Assembly (NCBI GenBank): GCA_009785345.1
Contig: WQWL01000004.1
Span: 22,693 to 86,692 of the forward strand
Source of the DNA: Oscillospiraceae bacterium
GTDB taxonomy: Bacteria > Bacillota > Clostridia > Oscillospirales > Oscillospiraceae
Direction: 5' to 3'
DNA length: 64,000 bases
Within the stretch, counting starts at the first letter, position 1. Each line of letters starts with the position of its first letter. Of this stretch, positions 18,324 to 27,804 are shown piece by piece. The notes beneath the pieces are model-generated. The model saw only the letters and a list, made by a program, of their open reading frames with translations, was not told the origin of the DNA and ran no database searches. The position numbers and the translations under genes are program-made.

Positions 18324-18596
18324 CTAGTCTTCACACATCAAATCATCTGCGCTCGTTTTAAACGCTCTGGCTATTTTCGCAAATATCCAGATGCCCATAT
18401 TTATTTTACCACTTTCAACATCTTGGAGATGCCTAAGATTAATATCGGCTTTTTTTGCAAACTTTTCCTGCGTCAAATTCATTTCCTTTCGCTTCAACTT
18501 GACTCGCTTACCTACCAACTCAAGAAAAATTTTCTTTTCTTCATCATCATCTTTCTTCTTTTTTTCATCCTGCATATCATTCTGTATATTATTCAT
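18324..18596 (-). CDS. XRE-family helix-turn-helix regulator
   Basis: About 90 aa. A lysine/glutamate-rich N-terminus is followed by a Cro/C1-type HTH: LVGKRVKLKRKEMNLTQEKF, ADINLRHLQDVESGK and a third helix IWIFAKIARAF. It likely binds DNA as a dimer; the target is unknown. The second Met (18596) is chosen because GAGGTG stands 4 bases before it; the ORF-track Met at 18608 has no such site. Confidence 0.85.
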   Translation of the reverse strand: MNNIQNDMQDEKKKKDDDEEKKIFLELVGKRVKLKRKEMNLTQEKFAKKADINLRHLQDVESGKINMGIWIFAKIARAFKTSADDLMCED

Positions 18597-18884
18597 CTGA
18601 CACCTCATATATACAAGAATAGCAAAGATTTAATTATAAAACAACGGTCTATAATACGGATTCTCTAGAAAAATTTAACATATTTTTCACACTGAAATCA
18701 GCAGTTTTTGACGTGTTTTGTTAAAGTTTTGTTAAAGTTTTGAAATGCTCGTGGTATCCAGTTTCGCATCGGAGTATATAGTAAAACTAATAACATATTT
18801 CTTGCTTATAATAAAGCAAGAGACAAGAAAAATATACGAACATGAAGTGGATATCGAATAACACAAAGCAGCGAGGGCACACTT
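18597..18884. other. Intergenic region without a recognised gene
   Basis: AT-rich gap. It contains 2.5 copies of an 11-base unit GTTTTGTTAAA (about 18716-18742). No gene or terminator was seen. Confidence 0.5.
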
Positions 18885-19100
18885 TTACCGCATTAATCTT
18901 AACAAGCTACCAAAGATAAAAGTATCGCGATAAAGTGAACTATACTCTTTCTCCTCGTCAAAAAACAATACGACTCTAGTTGACACACTACTGGCATTTA
19001 ACTCTAAATGACAAAATAACATATTCCGATAATCCAAAACGTATTGATTATCTCCAATAGTAAAAGAGTGTGTTATATTATTCATGGTTGTAGAACTCAT
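18885..19100 (-). CDS. Small hypothetical protein coupled to the S41-family gene
   Basis: 71 aa from MSSTTMNNITHSFTIGDN. The start at 19100 immediately follows the stop of the S41-like gene, and a GAGG inside the last codons of that gene serves as ribosome site, so translational coupling is likely. The N-terminal stretch HSFTIGDNQYVLDY recalls the beginning of some peptide-modifying radical SAM proteins, but no Cys cluster follows, so it may be an isolated small protein or the stump of a larger gene. I do not recognise it. Confidence 0.45.
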   Translation of the reverse strand: MSSTTMNNITHSFTIGDNQYVLDYRNMLFCHLELNASSVSTRVVLFFDEEKEYSSLYRDTFIFGSLLRLMR

Positions 19101-19101
19101 C

Positions 19102-20718
19102 CTAACATGCCTCATTCATCAACATTGCTATGGTTGCCGTCAGTGCACAACCTGTAACCCAAACATCCGGTCTAAAACCTACCCCTTCAACAAAATGTTC
19201 CTCGGACCAAAACATTATACTTCTTCCAAGCCTGACGGGCATACCTGAATTTGGCATCCTCAAGTGTGGATAAGCAGCATCGACCGTAAGTACACCAAAT
19301 GTGTTTTGTCCAATGACTATGGTATTCTCAACATTAAACACGAGATCCACAAAATACTCTCCCGCTGACGAAGTGTGTCTGTCAACAAGCACTACTAACA
19401 CCTGCTCCCTCTCAACGATATGGCGATCGCTAAGATTGTAAACGTTATTCCCATTTATAATAGTTGGCTCAATAATAACAGGTGCTAGAACTTCTAAATC
19501 TTCATCAGAAAAATAAAATGGGTTTGTTTCTGGTGTATCACCATGAGGTGTCCACGGGTATTCATGTTCTACACTCCAGTTTCCCAGATTGATGTAATTG
19601 CCGTTTACAACTTCTCCGGTGATTAGATACATCCATTTAAGCGGCAAAATAGCTGTCCCACCACTATTTGAACGCAGATCAAGAATAACAACAGACTCAT
19701 CACTCAATTTTTCTGCAAAATCCAAGAATGCACGAGCATGTCCGCCGTGCGCAACTGAACTCATACCCATCATCCAAGTCAAAGACACTACAGGAAAACC
19801 GCTTGTTTCAGTCAGTGAAGATGGTATATGAGAAACATTTCTACCCAATGGTGCTGCCCGAAGTTCTATGTACTCACGTGTATTATTTTCGTATATAATT
19901 GTAAGTGTTTGTGCGGCTGTCGATACACCTTCTCGCATTAAAATAGGTGCGTAAAAATGCTGACCGGACTCATCCAGTTGGAGGCGTAGAATATCAGCTA
20001 TGTCATGTCCCGGCACCTCATTTACATACAAACCATTTTCGCGATTGCGAAATCCTCGATTTGTTTTATCAAAGAAAACATCTCTACTTACGAGAAATGT
20101 GTAGTATGAACCAAATAATAAGCCCGAAATAGTGAAATGATGATCATTGATTATTGGAGATAGATGTCTTTGTAGTATTCGGGATAATTCCATACCACTA
20201 ATGTTGTCATCAATTAGCTGTATATCCTCGACGATTTGTTCCTTTGCAAGCTTAAACACCTCGTCTCCTCCGAAATATAAGTATCCACCGTACACATACC
20301 TCAATACTTCAAAGAGAACTTTTACGTCTTCAACGGCTTCTTTGCGAGTAACAGATTGCATGTTCACTCTGTCGGCTGGGTTCATCATAATAGGCGATAA
20401 GTCGTAAAATGTGAAATCACGACTATATGCAAAACCTGAAACTATTTCTCCATCAACCTTTTCAATGCTGACTCTGCGTTCATTTGCGACATCAAGTAAT
20501 ATCTGAAGTGTTCTTCTTTCATCCTGATATGACCCTTCTCTCTCCGTTATGGACTCTTCTGTATATGAGCTTTTATCGCCTGAACAATATAGTTCTGGAT
20601 ATACTTCCGTGTCATTCGCATAATATGATTCTGTCGGAATGATTTCGCATGAATATAGAAATACGATAAACATCAGACATATGGTTAAGAAAACACCCTT
20701 ATTCTTTTTTATAAACAT
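19102..20718 (-). CDS. S41 (C-terminal processing peptidase-like) lipoprotein
   Basis: 538 aa. A lipoprotein signal with lipobox LYSC ends near residue 29. An N-terminal helical region is followed by a PDZ-less S41 peptidase domain: SVVILDLRSNSGGTA, then VVLVDRHTSSAGEYFVDLV with the probable catalytic Ser, then VIGQNTFGVLTVDAAY. S41 enzymes cleave unfolded or C-terminal protein segments outside the membrane. The usual catalytic Lys is not obvious by eye, since the residue after the TFG motif is not Lys, so activity is uncertain. A small gene is coupled to its 3' end. Confidence 0.82.
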   Translation of the reverse strand: MFIKKNKGVFLTICLMFIVFLYSCEIIPTESYYANDTEVYPELYCSGDKSSYTEESITEREGSYQDERRTLQILLDVANERRVSIEKVDGEIVSGFAYSRDFTFYDLSPIMMNPADRVNMQSVTRKEAVEDVKVLFEVLRYVYGGYLYFGGDEVFKLAKEQIVEDIQLIDDNISGMELSRILQRHLSPIINDHHFTISGLLFGSYYTFLVSRDVFFDKTNRGFRNRENGLYVNEVPGHDIADILRLQLDESGQHFYAPILMREGVSTAAQTLTIIYENNTREYIELRAAPLGRNVSHIPSSLTETSGFPVVSLTWMMGMSSVAHGGHARAFLDFAEKLSDESVVILDLRSNSGGTAILPLKWMYLITGEVVNGNYINLGNWSVEHEYPWTPHGDTPETNPFYFSDEDLEVLAPVIIEPTIINGNNVYNLSDRHIVEREQVLVVLVDRHTSSAGEYFVDLVFNVENTIVIGQNTFGVLTVDAAYPHLRMPNSGMPVRLGRSIMFWSEEHFVEGVGFRPDVWVTGCALTATIAMLMNEAC

Positions 20719-20803
20719 ATAACCTGCCCCAATTTCTATTTATTTGACTATAATCATAATGCATTTGAGGTCGTTTATCTACCTTTTCTGGAATTAATTT
20801 GTA

Positions 20804-21025
20804 CTATACAAGCAACATGGTTTTTCTAACTTGCCCATAATTCACATTTACTATGTTGTTAGCAACCGTTACCGCCAGCACCTCCTCCAACCCATAACCA
20901 TTGGTGGGGGTGCCGATCCCATGGATCAAAGTATTGACCCTATTACAAGGAATAATAGTTCCGGTTTTGTAAAAAAGTGCATTTTTTTGTGTATTCAGCC
21001 ATTCGTTTGTGTACAATGTTAACAT
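20804..21025 (-). CDS. Doubtful small ORF in the gap before the deacetylase gene
   Basis: 73 aa, MLTLYTNEWLNTQKN onward, ending in VRKTMLLV. There is only a weak ribosome site (AGGA about 13 bases before) and no recognisable family; a 16-bp palindrome overlaps its start. The 400-base gap between the S41 gene and the deacetylase otherwise shows no gene. It may be a remnant. Confidence 0.2.
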   Translation of the reverse strand: MLTLYTNEWLNTQKNALFYKTGTIIPCNRVNTLIHGIGTPTNGYGLEEVLAVTVANNIVNVNYGQVRKTMLLV

Positions 21026-21028
21026 TGT
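21013..21028. promoter_or_regulatory. 16-bp perfect palindrome upstream of the deacetylase gene
   Basis: ACAATGTTAACATTGT, a perfect palindrome about 90 bases before the deacetylase start; it fits an operator for a dimeric regulator. Confidence 0.4.
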
Positions 21029-21115
21029 TAAAAAGACAATCCTTATTTGAGCATATTCTCATGATTGACAAAGTACCATAGAATAGATTACTGTATAGCC
21101 GAGGTATTGATACAT

Positions 21116-22075
21116 ATGAAAAAACATTTATATTTAATTGCTACAATATCATTATCATTAACGTTAACGTTATTGCTGGCCGGTTGTATGGCTGAATCCG
21201 ATACTGATTCGCCTGTTTTATATGAACCGGTAGTTGAGCAAGCCACGCCCGAACCAACATATGTTCCGGATGGACTTGAACATCCCGAAGAGCATGAAAC
21301 CGATTACACAGACGAGTATGAGGCTGAACCTTACTATGACCATGAACCCGATGAATATCTCGATTACGTTTACATCGATGACAACTACTTTGAGCTATAC
21401 CGCATTGAAGGGACTGCTGACCTTTCTTCCGATATGTGGGAGCGCATGGTTGATTGGAGAACTAATGCAGTTTTGCTCGCCGAGCGTCATCGTGATTCTG
21501 TTGTTATAAACAGAAACCCCAATGCTCCTGTTGTCTATCTCACATTCGACGATGGTCCGGATCCCGTGAATACTGTTAGTGTCATAAACACATTAATTGA
21601 ACACGATGTCTCTGCCACATTCTTTTTCTTGGGCGAGAATATTCGCCGTCACCCGGAAGTAGTGATGATGGCATATGAGGCTGGATTTACAATTGGTTTG
21701 CATGGTTACACCCATACGTCGTTTCGATTACTTTCCGATGAAGAGATAATCGCAGAACTCAACGAAACAAATGATTTACTTGAATACATAACCGGTTCGC
21801 GAGCAACAACAATGCGTCCGCCTTATGGCGCAATCGGAGATGAGGAAGTTGAGGTTATTCGCAATCTTGATCTCACAATATACCTATGGTCTCTCGACAC
21901 ATTAGATTGGGCGCAGACTGAGGCAACAGAAATTTTGCGTAACATTAAAGAGTACACTCGTCCCGGAGAAATCATCCTCATGCATGCATTTTCAGGACAA
22001 CGCTTAGTTCCGGAAATATTATCCGAGATAATCGTGTTTCTCCTAGACGAAGGTTTTGATATACGAGCATTGTAG
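21116..22075 (+). CDS. Polysaccharide deacetylase lipoprotein (NodB domain)
   Basis: 319 aa. The signal MKKHLYLIATISLSLTLTLL ends in the lipobox LAGC, so it is a membrane-anchored lipoprotein. A Glu/Tyr/Asp-rich linker (about residues 25-90) leads to a NodB domain with all main motifs: VYLTFDDGPDP, GLHGYTHTSF, MRPPYGAIG and LWSLDTLDW, ending GEIILMHAF. The metal-binding Asp and two His are present, so it is likely an active deacetylase of peptidoglycan or another surface glycan. The ORF-track start (21065) adds 17 residues before the signal peptide; the ATG at 21116 is preferred. Confidence 0.9.
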   Translation: MKKHLYLIATISLSLTLTLLLAGCMAESDTDSPVLYEPVVEQATPEPTYVPDGLEHPEEHETDYTDEYEAEPYYDHEPDEYLDYVYIDDNYFELYRIEGTADLSSDMWERMVDWRTNAVLLAERHRDSVVINRNPNAPVVYLTFDDGPDPVNTVSVINTLIEHDVSATFFFLGENIRRHPEVVMMAYEAGFTIGLHGYTHTSFRLLSDEEIIAELNETNDLLEYITGSRATTMRPPYGAIGDEEVEVIRNLDLTIYLWSLDTLDWAQTEATEILRNIKEYTRPGEIILMHAFSGQRLVPEILSEIIVFLLDEGFDIRAL

Positions 22076-22140
22076 CGACATAGTAATTTGTGATAAAAGC
22101 TAATGTTAATCTACATTTCAATCGAAAATTAATAGTAAGA

Positions 22141-22173
22141 GAGAGCGGCCAATTTTAATGGTCGTTTTCTCTC
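22141..22173 (+). terminator. Possible terminator after the deacetylase gene
   Basis: Stem CGGCCA / TGGTCG followed by TTTT, inside an outer GAGAG / CTCTC pairing. It is weak. Confidence 0.45.
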
Positions 22174-22225
22174 AAGTACTCCGTTTCCGGAATACTTGTG
22201 GTTTTTGAAGGGAATGAGTGTCAAC

Positions 22226-24775
22226 ATGAAGAAAGATAATTTTGAGTTTGCCGGACTAACCACAAGCGAGGCGCAGAAACTTCAAGAACAATACGGAAAA
22301 AATGAACTTGCAACAGCAAAAAAAGAGAGTTTTCTTAAAAAAATGCTCCATATTGTAGCTGCACCAATGTTCATGTTGCTAATTATTGCAGCAACCATAT
22401 ATTTCATGCTTGGTCAGCCCGTCGATGGCGTAGTTATGCTTGTTTTCGTGATTGGCATAATCAGTATTGACGTGTTTCAAGAGTGGAAAACTGATAGGAC
22501 TTTAAACGCACTCAAAGACCTCTCTGCTCCGCATGTCACTGTTACACGAGATCGTAATAAGGTTCAAATTGCAAGCGCTGACCTTGTGCCTGGCGACATC
22601 ATGTTGGTGCACGAGGGATTAAAAATCCCTGCTGATGGATATGTGGTTAAGTGCAATGACCTTTGTGTGAATGAGTCATCGCTTACAGGCGAAGTAGAAG
22701 GTGTTTGGAAAGTCCCAACTGACTGGTCACTAGCATCATCAGACCATTGGCGTAATGATTATTGCTACGCAGGAACACTTGTGTCTCAAGGTTCTGCAGC
22801 TATTAAAGTAGACAAAATCGGCAACGAGACGGAGTATGGAAAAATCGGTGTTCACGTAGCCAAAGCTCCGTCAGATAAGTCCTCACTCCAAACACAAATC
22901 GCTCAAGTGGTCAGAGTCGGAACTATTATTGCCGCAACATTATTCGTGCTTGTCGCTCTTATCACATGGTTAAATGTTCCACAACTTTCATTTATGGAAA
23001 GGTTTACTGCCAGTCTGCTTGCAGGTATCACTCTTGCAATGGCTATGATTCCGGAGGAATTCCCCGTCATTCTTGCTGTGTTTTTATCTATGGGTGCATG
23101 GCGACTTGCAAGAAAAAACTCACTAGTGCGTAAACTTCCTTCCATTGAAACTCTCGGAGCCATTTCTGTTTTGTGCGTCGACAAAACAGGCACTATCACT
23201 ATGAATCAAATGGTAGTGCAAGATGAATGGACTTTTACAGGCGAAGATGCTGCTGAAGGTGGCAATAATAATTTAGCTGAAATTATGGGTCTTGCTTGTG
23301 AAACAGAGGCATATGACCCAATGGAAAAAGCCATGCTTGCTCATTGTGAGAAGCAGCATGGTATTACAAAAGAACATCTTTTTGGTGGCAGGCTCATTAC
23401 TGAATATGCGTTTACTAACGACCTTAAGATGATGGGGCATATCTGGTATCATGATGGAGAAATCATCATTGCTGCAAAAGGCTCGGCAGAGCGAGTTCTT
23501 TCAATATGTAAACTTAACAATGACGAAAGAGCACTTGCTGAAAGTAAGATTATTGAAATGAGCAAAAAAGGCTTGCGTGTCATTGCCGTGGCAATGGATA
23601 AACTTAAAAATGAAGCCGATATTCCAAAAAATATACTCGATTGCTCATTGACCCTCTGTGGCCTGGTTGGACTTGCAGATCCTCCGAGAGAACACATCAA
23701 AGACGATATCGCCAAATGTTATAAAGCCGGTATTCGAGTAGTGATGATAACAGGTGATAATGGTGTGACCGCTGCAGCGATTGCACGCAAAATAGGTCTA
23801 AAGGGTTGCGAAAATATTATCACAGGCGATGAGCTTTCAAAAATGTCTGATGATGAACTTCGCGAACGCGTCAAAGATGTAAGCATATTCTCTCGTGTTA
23901 TCCCTGAACATAAAATGCGTATTGTCAAGGCATTTAAGAGCAACGGCGAAATCGTTGCAATGACAGGGGATGGTGTTAATGATGCCCCGGCACTCAAATA
24001 TGCCGACATTGGTGTGGCTATGGGTAAACATGGAAGCGAAGTCTCTCGCGAGGCTGCTGACTTGATTTTACTGGATGATAATTTTTCGACAATTGTTGAC
24101 ACAATACGCGATGGACGGCGAATTTTCGATAACATACGAAAGTCAATAGGCTATGTCTTCACAATACATATTCCTATTGCTCTGGCAACATTGCTTGCTC
24201 CGCTTCTGGGCATTGCACCGGACGCAGTACTCTTCTTGCCAACATTGGTTGTTGTACTTGAACTTGTAATTGACCCCACATGCTCAATAGTACTCGAAAG
24301 ACAGCCTGCTGAAGAGGATATTATGATGCGCAAACCGCGTAATCCTGCGCAAAAATTATTAACATGGAGAGTTATGCTAAAAAGCGCATTGCAAGGATTG
24401 ACAGTCTTTGCCGCATCTTTTGGCGCATACTACTATGTGCTGTCACTAAACTCAAACAGTGCCAGTGCCGCCAGAGCTATGGGGCTCGGTGTTATAATGA
24501 TTGCAAATCTGTTTTTAGTTCAATGCAACAGTTCAGATACAGACAGCATTTTTACTGCTGTGAAGCGTTTGTACAAAGATAGAGTGATGTGGATTGTCAA
24601 CATCGCCTTAGTCGCTGCAATAGTGCTGTTTATATATACACCGCTGAATACTTTCCTTCGGCTTGCTCCGTTGACTGCACCGCAATTTTTCACCATGCTT
24701 GGATTAGGTTCTTGCTCCGTAATTTGGTATGAAATTGTCAAAGCAATAAAACGAGCACGTCATCGCGAACGTTGA
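22226..24775 (+). CDS. Cation-transporting P-type ATPase
   Basis: About 849 aa. It has the complete P-type core: actuator NESSLTGE, phosphorylation motif CVDKTGTITMN near residue 318, MITGDN, and AMTGDGVNDAPALKYADIG. Membrane helices lie at the N-terminus, before the DKTG motif and in a C-terminal block. The fourth helix has PEEFP in place of the PEGLP of calcium pumps, so it belongs to a less-studied P2-like group and the ion is uncertain (calcium or another divalent cation). The ORF track starts at a TTG (22196); the ATG at 22226 fits better, with GAAGGGA 12 bases before. It converges with the MFS gene 24 bases downstream. Confidence 0.9.
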   Translation: MKKDNFEFAGLTTSEAQKLQEQYGKNELATAKKESFLKKMLHIVAAPMFMLLIIAATIYFMLGQPVDGVVMLVFVIGIISIDVFQEWKTDRTLNALKDLSAPHVTVTRDRNKVQIASADLVPGDIMLVHEGLKIPADGYVVKCNDLCVNESSLTGEVEGVWKVPTDWSLASSDHWRNDYCYAGTLVSQGSAAIKVDKIGNETEYGKIGVHVAKAPSDKSSLQTQIAQVVRVGTIIAATLFVLVALITWLNVPQLSFMERFTASLLAGITLAMAMIPEEFPVILAVFLSMGAWRLARKNSLVRKLPSIETLGAISVLCVDKTGTITMNQMVVQDEWTFTGEDAAEGGNNNLAEIMGLACETEAYDPMEKAMLAHCEKQHGITKEHLFGGRLITEYAFTNDLKMMGHIWYHDGEIIIAAKGSAERVLSICKLNNDERALAESKIIEMSKKGLRVIAVAMDKLKNEADIPKNILDCSLTLCGLVGLADPPREHIKDDIAKCYKAGIRVVMITGDNGVTAAAIARKIGLKGCENIITGDELSKMSDDELRERVKDVSIFSRVIPEHKMRIVKAFKSNGEIVAMTGDGVNDAPALKYADIGVAMGKHGSEVSREAADLILLDDNFSTIVDTIRDGRRIFDNIRKSIGYVFTIHIPIALATLLAPLLGIAPDAVLFLPTLVVVLELVIDPTCSIVLERQPAEEDIMMRKPRNPAQKLLTWRVMLKSALQGLTVFAASFGAYYYVLSLNSNSASAARAMGLGVIMIANLFLVQCNSSDTDSIFTAVKRLYKDRVMWIVNIALVAAIVLFIYTPLNTFLRLAPLTAPQFFTMLGLGSCSVIWYEIVKAIKRARHRER

Positions 24776-24799
24776 CGTACCGTGCTGTTCTACATAAAA

Positions 24800-26056
24800 C
24801 TACGCAAGTGTCTTCATGCGGTTGCGTAACAGTAGCGTGTTTATCAACAAGCTCGTCATACCGCATATCGCCACTATTAAGAACAGTGGTGCAAATCCTA
24901 GATTTTCTAAAACCGGAGCAAGAACTAGAACCAAAATTGCTGATAGAGCCATTGAAATTGTGAAGTGAACGCCAACATATAGTGGCAATTTTTCTGCCGG
25001 ACTTACTTCGCCAAGTAACAACGAAATTGCCGTCATTGATCCGGTGTTTCCGGTATTTGCAAGTGCCCAGACAACAAAGAATAGACTCAGAGTGTTGGTT
25101 ATTAGTGCTAATATTCCTGCACTCAGAATTAGGCATGCGACGATTAGTGCAACAATTCTTGGTCCGAACTTGTCAACAATTATCCCCAATATTATATGTG
25201 CTATCGCAGCCATAAATATCTGCAAGCCTGTTAGAATAGCAAGATGAATTTCAGTTACCGAAAATTCGCGAATCGCATATAACATATAAAAGGGTAGCAT
25301 TGCGTTTGCAATAACTAAAAATATGCTTGTCAGAATCATTGCTCGAAGTGCGGAACTTTCTTTTATTGCTATGGGCATGTTTTTTAGATATTGTACCATG
25401 CTTAGGGGCTGAACCGGTTTTTGATCTTCACTTTCTCGCATAAAATAAAATACAATAGCATTTATAAAAAGATAAAATCCTCCAATTAGAAATATAACCA
25501 TGTAGTTATAAGGAAACATAATACGTCCGAGTATTGTCGGAATCAATGCAGTCATACCTACACCAAGTAATGACCCAACTGCAAATCCAAATCCACGTAT
25601 TGTTCCTCGTTTATTTGGAGGTAATAGACGTATAACCAGTGGTGTGAAAAATACTGCATATGAACCAACAAATAAATTGAATATACACCAAGAAACCAGA
25701 AACACGACAATTAGTGTTGGATGGTGTCCGGAAAATAATGGTATGGCTAAAATACCTGCAACAAATAATACTCTTTGACAAAGCAGAATTTTTGCAAATG
25801 TTTTATTCATAACAGTAGATCTGGAAGCCATGTATCCAAAGAACGGCTGTGCCAGAAGCGCGCATATCAACGTCATTGATGTTGCCAAGCTAATTTGAAA
25901 CGTCGTTGCCCCTAATTGATCCAGAAAAAATGGTATTACTGCTGTTATTGAAATTAGCGCCATAGATGGCATAAATGAAACACCGTCTATAAAGAACATT
26001 ATTAAATTATGCCTTACGTTTTTCTCGCCACCATACATATATTTATCTATTACCAT
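24800..26056 (-). CDS. MFS transporter
   Basis: Up to 418 aa with about 12 membrane helices and the loop FFGYMASRSTVMNKTFAKI in the position of motif A. It resembles multidrug or uncharacterised efflux permeases of the MFS; no substrate can be assigned. The exact start is uncertain: the first ATG has AAAAGG only one base before it, and later Met residues at positions 7 and 20 are possible. It lies next to a second MFS gene in the same direction, but a long hairpin separates them. Confidence 0.8.
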   Translation of the reverse strand: MVIDKYMYGGEKNVRHNLIMFFIDGVSFMPSMALISITAVIPFFLDQLGATTFQISLATSMTLICALLAQPFFGYMASRSTVMNKTFAKILLCQRVLFVAGILAIPLFSGHHPTLIVVFLVSWCIFNLFVGSYAVFFTPLVIRLLPPNKRGTIRGFGFAVGSLLGVGMTALIPTILGRIMFPYNYMVIFLIGGFYLFINAIVFYFMRESEDQKPVQPLSMVQYLKNMPIAIKESSALRAMILTSIFLVIANAMLPFYMLYAIREFSVTEIHLAILTGLQIFMAAIAHIILGIIVDKFGPRIVALIVACLILSAGILALITNTLSLFFVVWALANTGNTGSMTAISLLLGEVSPAEKLPLYVGVHFTISMALSAILVLVLAPVLENLGFAPLFLIVAICGMTSLLINTLLLRNRMKTLA

Positions 26057-26069
26057 GCCTTTTCAACAA

Positions 26070-26114
26070 AATAATCAATCAGTCTCATGCACCAACGGAG
26101 ACTGATTGATTATT
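26070..26114 (-). terminator. Long perfect hairpin between the two MFS genes
   Basis: Perfect 17-bp stem AATAATCAATCAGTCTC / its inverse with an 11-nt loop. On the minus strand it is followed by TTTGTTG. It probably ends the upstream MFS transcript, and sits 13 bases from the next start. Confidence 0.65.
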
Positions 26115-26169
26115 GTATCAGATGTGTGTCAAAAATGATATATTAATTTTTTGCTGCTTTTCAAAATCC

Positions 26170-26201
26170 CATCATTGCGACTGACCAGCCACAATCCCCT
26201 G
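26170..26201. repeat. Degenerate copy of the GTCATTGCGG repeat family
   Basis: CATCATTGCGACTGACCAGC and the following ACAATCCC align with the reverse complement of 8450-8481 (CGTCATTGCGGCC...GCCGCAATCCCGTG). It lies just after the 3' end of the second MFS gene. Confidence 0.55.
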
Positions 26202-26229
26202 AACCGAAGCAGTTTAACGAGATTGCGAA

Positions 26230-27519
26230 TCAAGCCTGCATTGACGAAGTTTGTTGAGTACTTATGTCCGCCGTTTCGTTGCCACTTTTCCAGTTTATAA
26301 ACTGCGAGAATATCGCTATTGCTGCTACCATAACTGCAGTCGCAATGATTACAATCCAAGGCATTGAATAGAATCCTTCAAAGAGTGCACCATATAGAAC
26401 CTGTCCGATTGCTTGAGCTAAGAATGGAAGCACCATTATTATTGATAAAACTTTACCCACTATTTCCGATGGTGTGTTTTTTTGCACAAAAGTGATTGCT
26501 GCAACATTAAATATTTGCACTGTCATGAGCACTATCGCACATGTAGCTGTTACTACAATATATGCTGTAAAGTATGGAGTTCCAACCAAAAAGATAATAC
26601 CTTTTAGGAGTATAAATATACTTCCAATTGCTATCACTATGAATGATTTTTTTATTGTAAGCTTTTCACCCATAGTGCCCGCAATAATCCCGCCAATCAC
26701 AGCACCAATCATCATCAGACTTTGACTTATCCCCACATGTTCCATTCCCATATCCAGATACTGGTATACTAAAACAGGTTGTCCAACCATTATTACAGAT
26801 GCTAACATTAGAACCATGAAGAACACAATAATAACGACTTTTGCGAGAATCGGCTTTTCTTTTGTTGCATAGCGAACCGATTGAGTCAAGTCCTCTTTTA
26901 CAATTTTCAGCACTCCGCCGGATGAATCTCGCTTTTTATATGGCATGCGGATGAGCAAATCCATGATCGCTGTGATTGCAAAGCATATTGCTCCGATTAT
27001 CAGTATCGGTGTAAGTCCAAATCTTCCAAAAACAAACCCTGCCACTGCCATTCCAACCATTCCCGATAGTGAATTAACCACACCTACTATTGCATTTCCT
27101 GATGTCAGTTTCTCGCCCGGCACTAGTAAGGGCACACTTGCTTGAACAGTTGGTATATACATACCTTGAATTGCATTAAGCGCTAAGAGTTTTACAATTA
27201 CAATAGGTACGATATAGGCTGTTAAACCGCTCACTACCATGTATAGCAATATGAGTGCTGTTGTTGATGCATCAAGCCAAAACATAATCCTTTGTTTTCT
27301 GAGCCTGTCTGCTATAATTCCGCCTATAGGCGATAAAAGCAGAAGTGATATATACGGTAGCCCCATCACCAATCCGAATAGTGCTGGAGAGTCGCTTATA
27401 CTAAATATGTATAATGGTAGGGCAAAGCTGATTATCATATTGCCGAATAGCGAAATTATTTGTCCGATTATGAGTAAGTTAAAGTTTCTGTTCCAAAGTT
27501 TTGTTGCAAATGGTTGCAT
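26230..27519 (-). CDS. MFS transporter (MFS_3 / EntS-like efflux type)
   Basis: About 429 aa from MQPFATKLWNRNFNLLIIGQ, with about 12 helices. Segments such as FGLVMGLPYISLLLLSPIGG and IIADRLRKQRIMFWLD (motif A) fit the MFS_3 group of drug and siderophore exporters. The second ATG is chosen because GAAGG lies 10 bases upstream of it. The substrate is unknown. The 285-base gap on the 5' side, toward mntP, holds only AT-rich sequence; no yybP-ykoY riboswitch was recognised. Confidence 0.82.
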   Translation of the reverse strand: MQPFATKLWNRNFNLLIIGQIISLFGNMIISFALPLYIFSISDSPALFGLVMGLPYISLLLLSPIGGIIADRLRKQRIMFWLDASTTALILLYMVVSGLTAYIVPIVIVKLLALNAIQGMYIPTVQASVPLLVPGEKLTSGNAIVGVVNSLSGMVGMAVAGFVFGRFGLTPILIIGAICFAITAIMDLLIRMPYKKRDSSGGVLKIVKEDLTQSVRYATKEKPILAKVVIIVFFMVLMLASVIMVGQPVLVYQYLDMGMEHVGISQSLMMIGAVIGGIIAGTMGEKLTIKKSFIVIAIGSIFILLKGIIFLVGTPYFTAYIVVTATCAIVLMTVQIFNVAAITFVQKNTPSEIVGKVLSIIMVLPFLAQAIGQVLYGALFEGFYSMPWIVIIATAVMVAAIAIFSQFINWKSGNETADISTQQTSSMQA

Positions 27520-27804
27520 TGTCGTGATACCTTCTTTCATTGCTTTTATTTACATTCTGTTTTTGTTCTGCGGTAAGACTAACAGATGTTTAAAAACAAC
27601 TCAATACAGTTACGCTATCAGGCGAGTGATTCTCGGTAAGTGGTATAGATTTTGACGGTAAGATGCGTTGATATAATCAACTCAAAACGCAATGGTACGT
27701 TGTTTATCGTTTGCTTTTCCCTTGCTAAAACTCTGCATCTCTGTTATCTTGTGAGTTAACTATATACTAATACTAAACACTGATAAATATGCGGAGGAGT
27801 TGAC

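Noticed and set aside
27541-27804. Possible manganese riboswitch before mntP
   Set aside because: The expected conserved yybP-ykoY core bases could not be found by eye.
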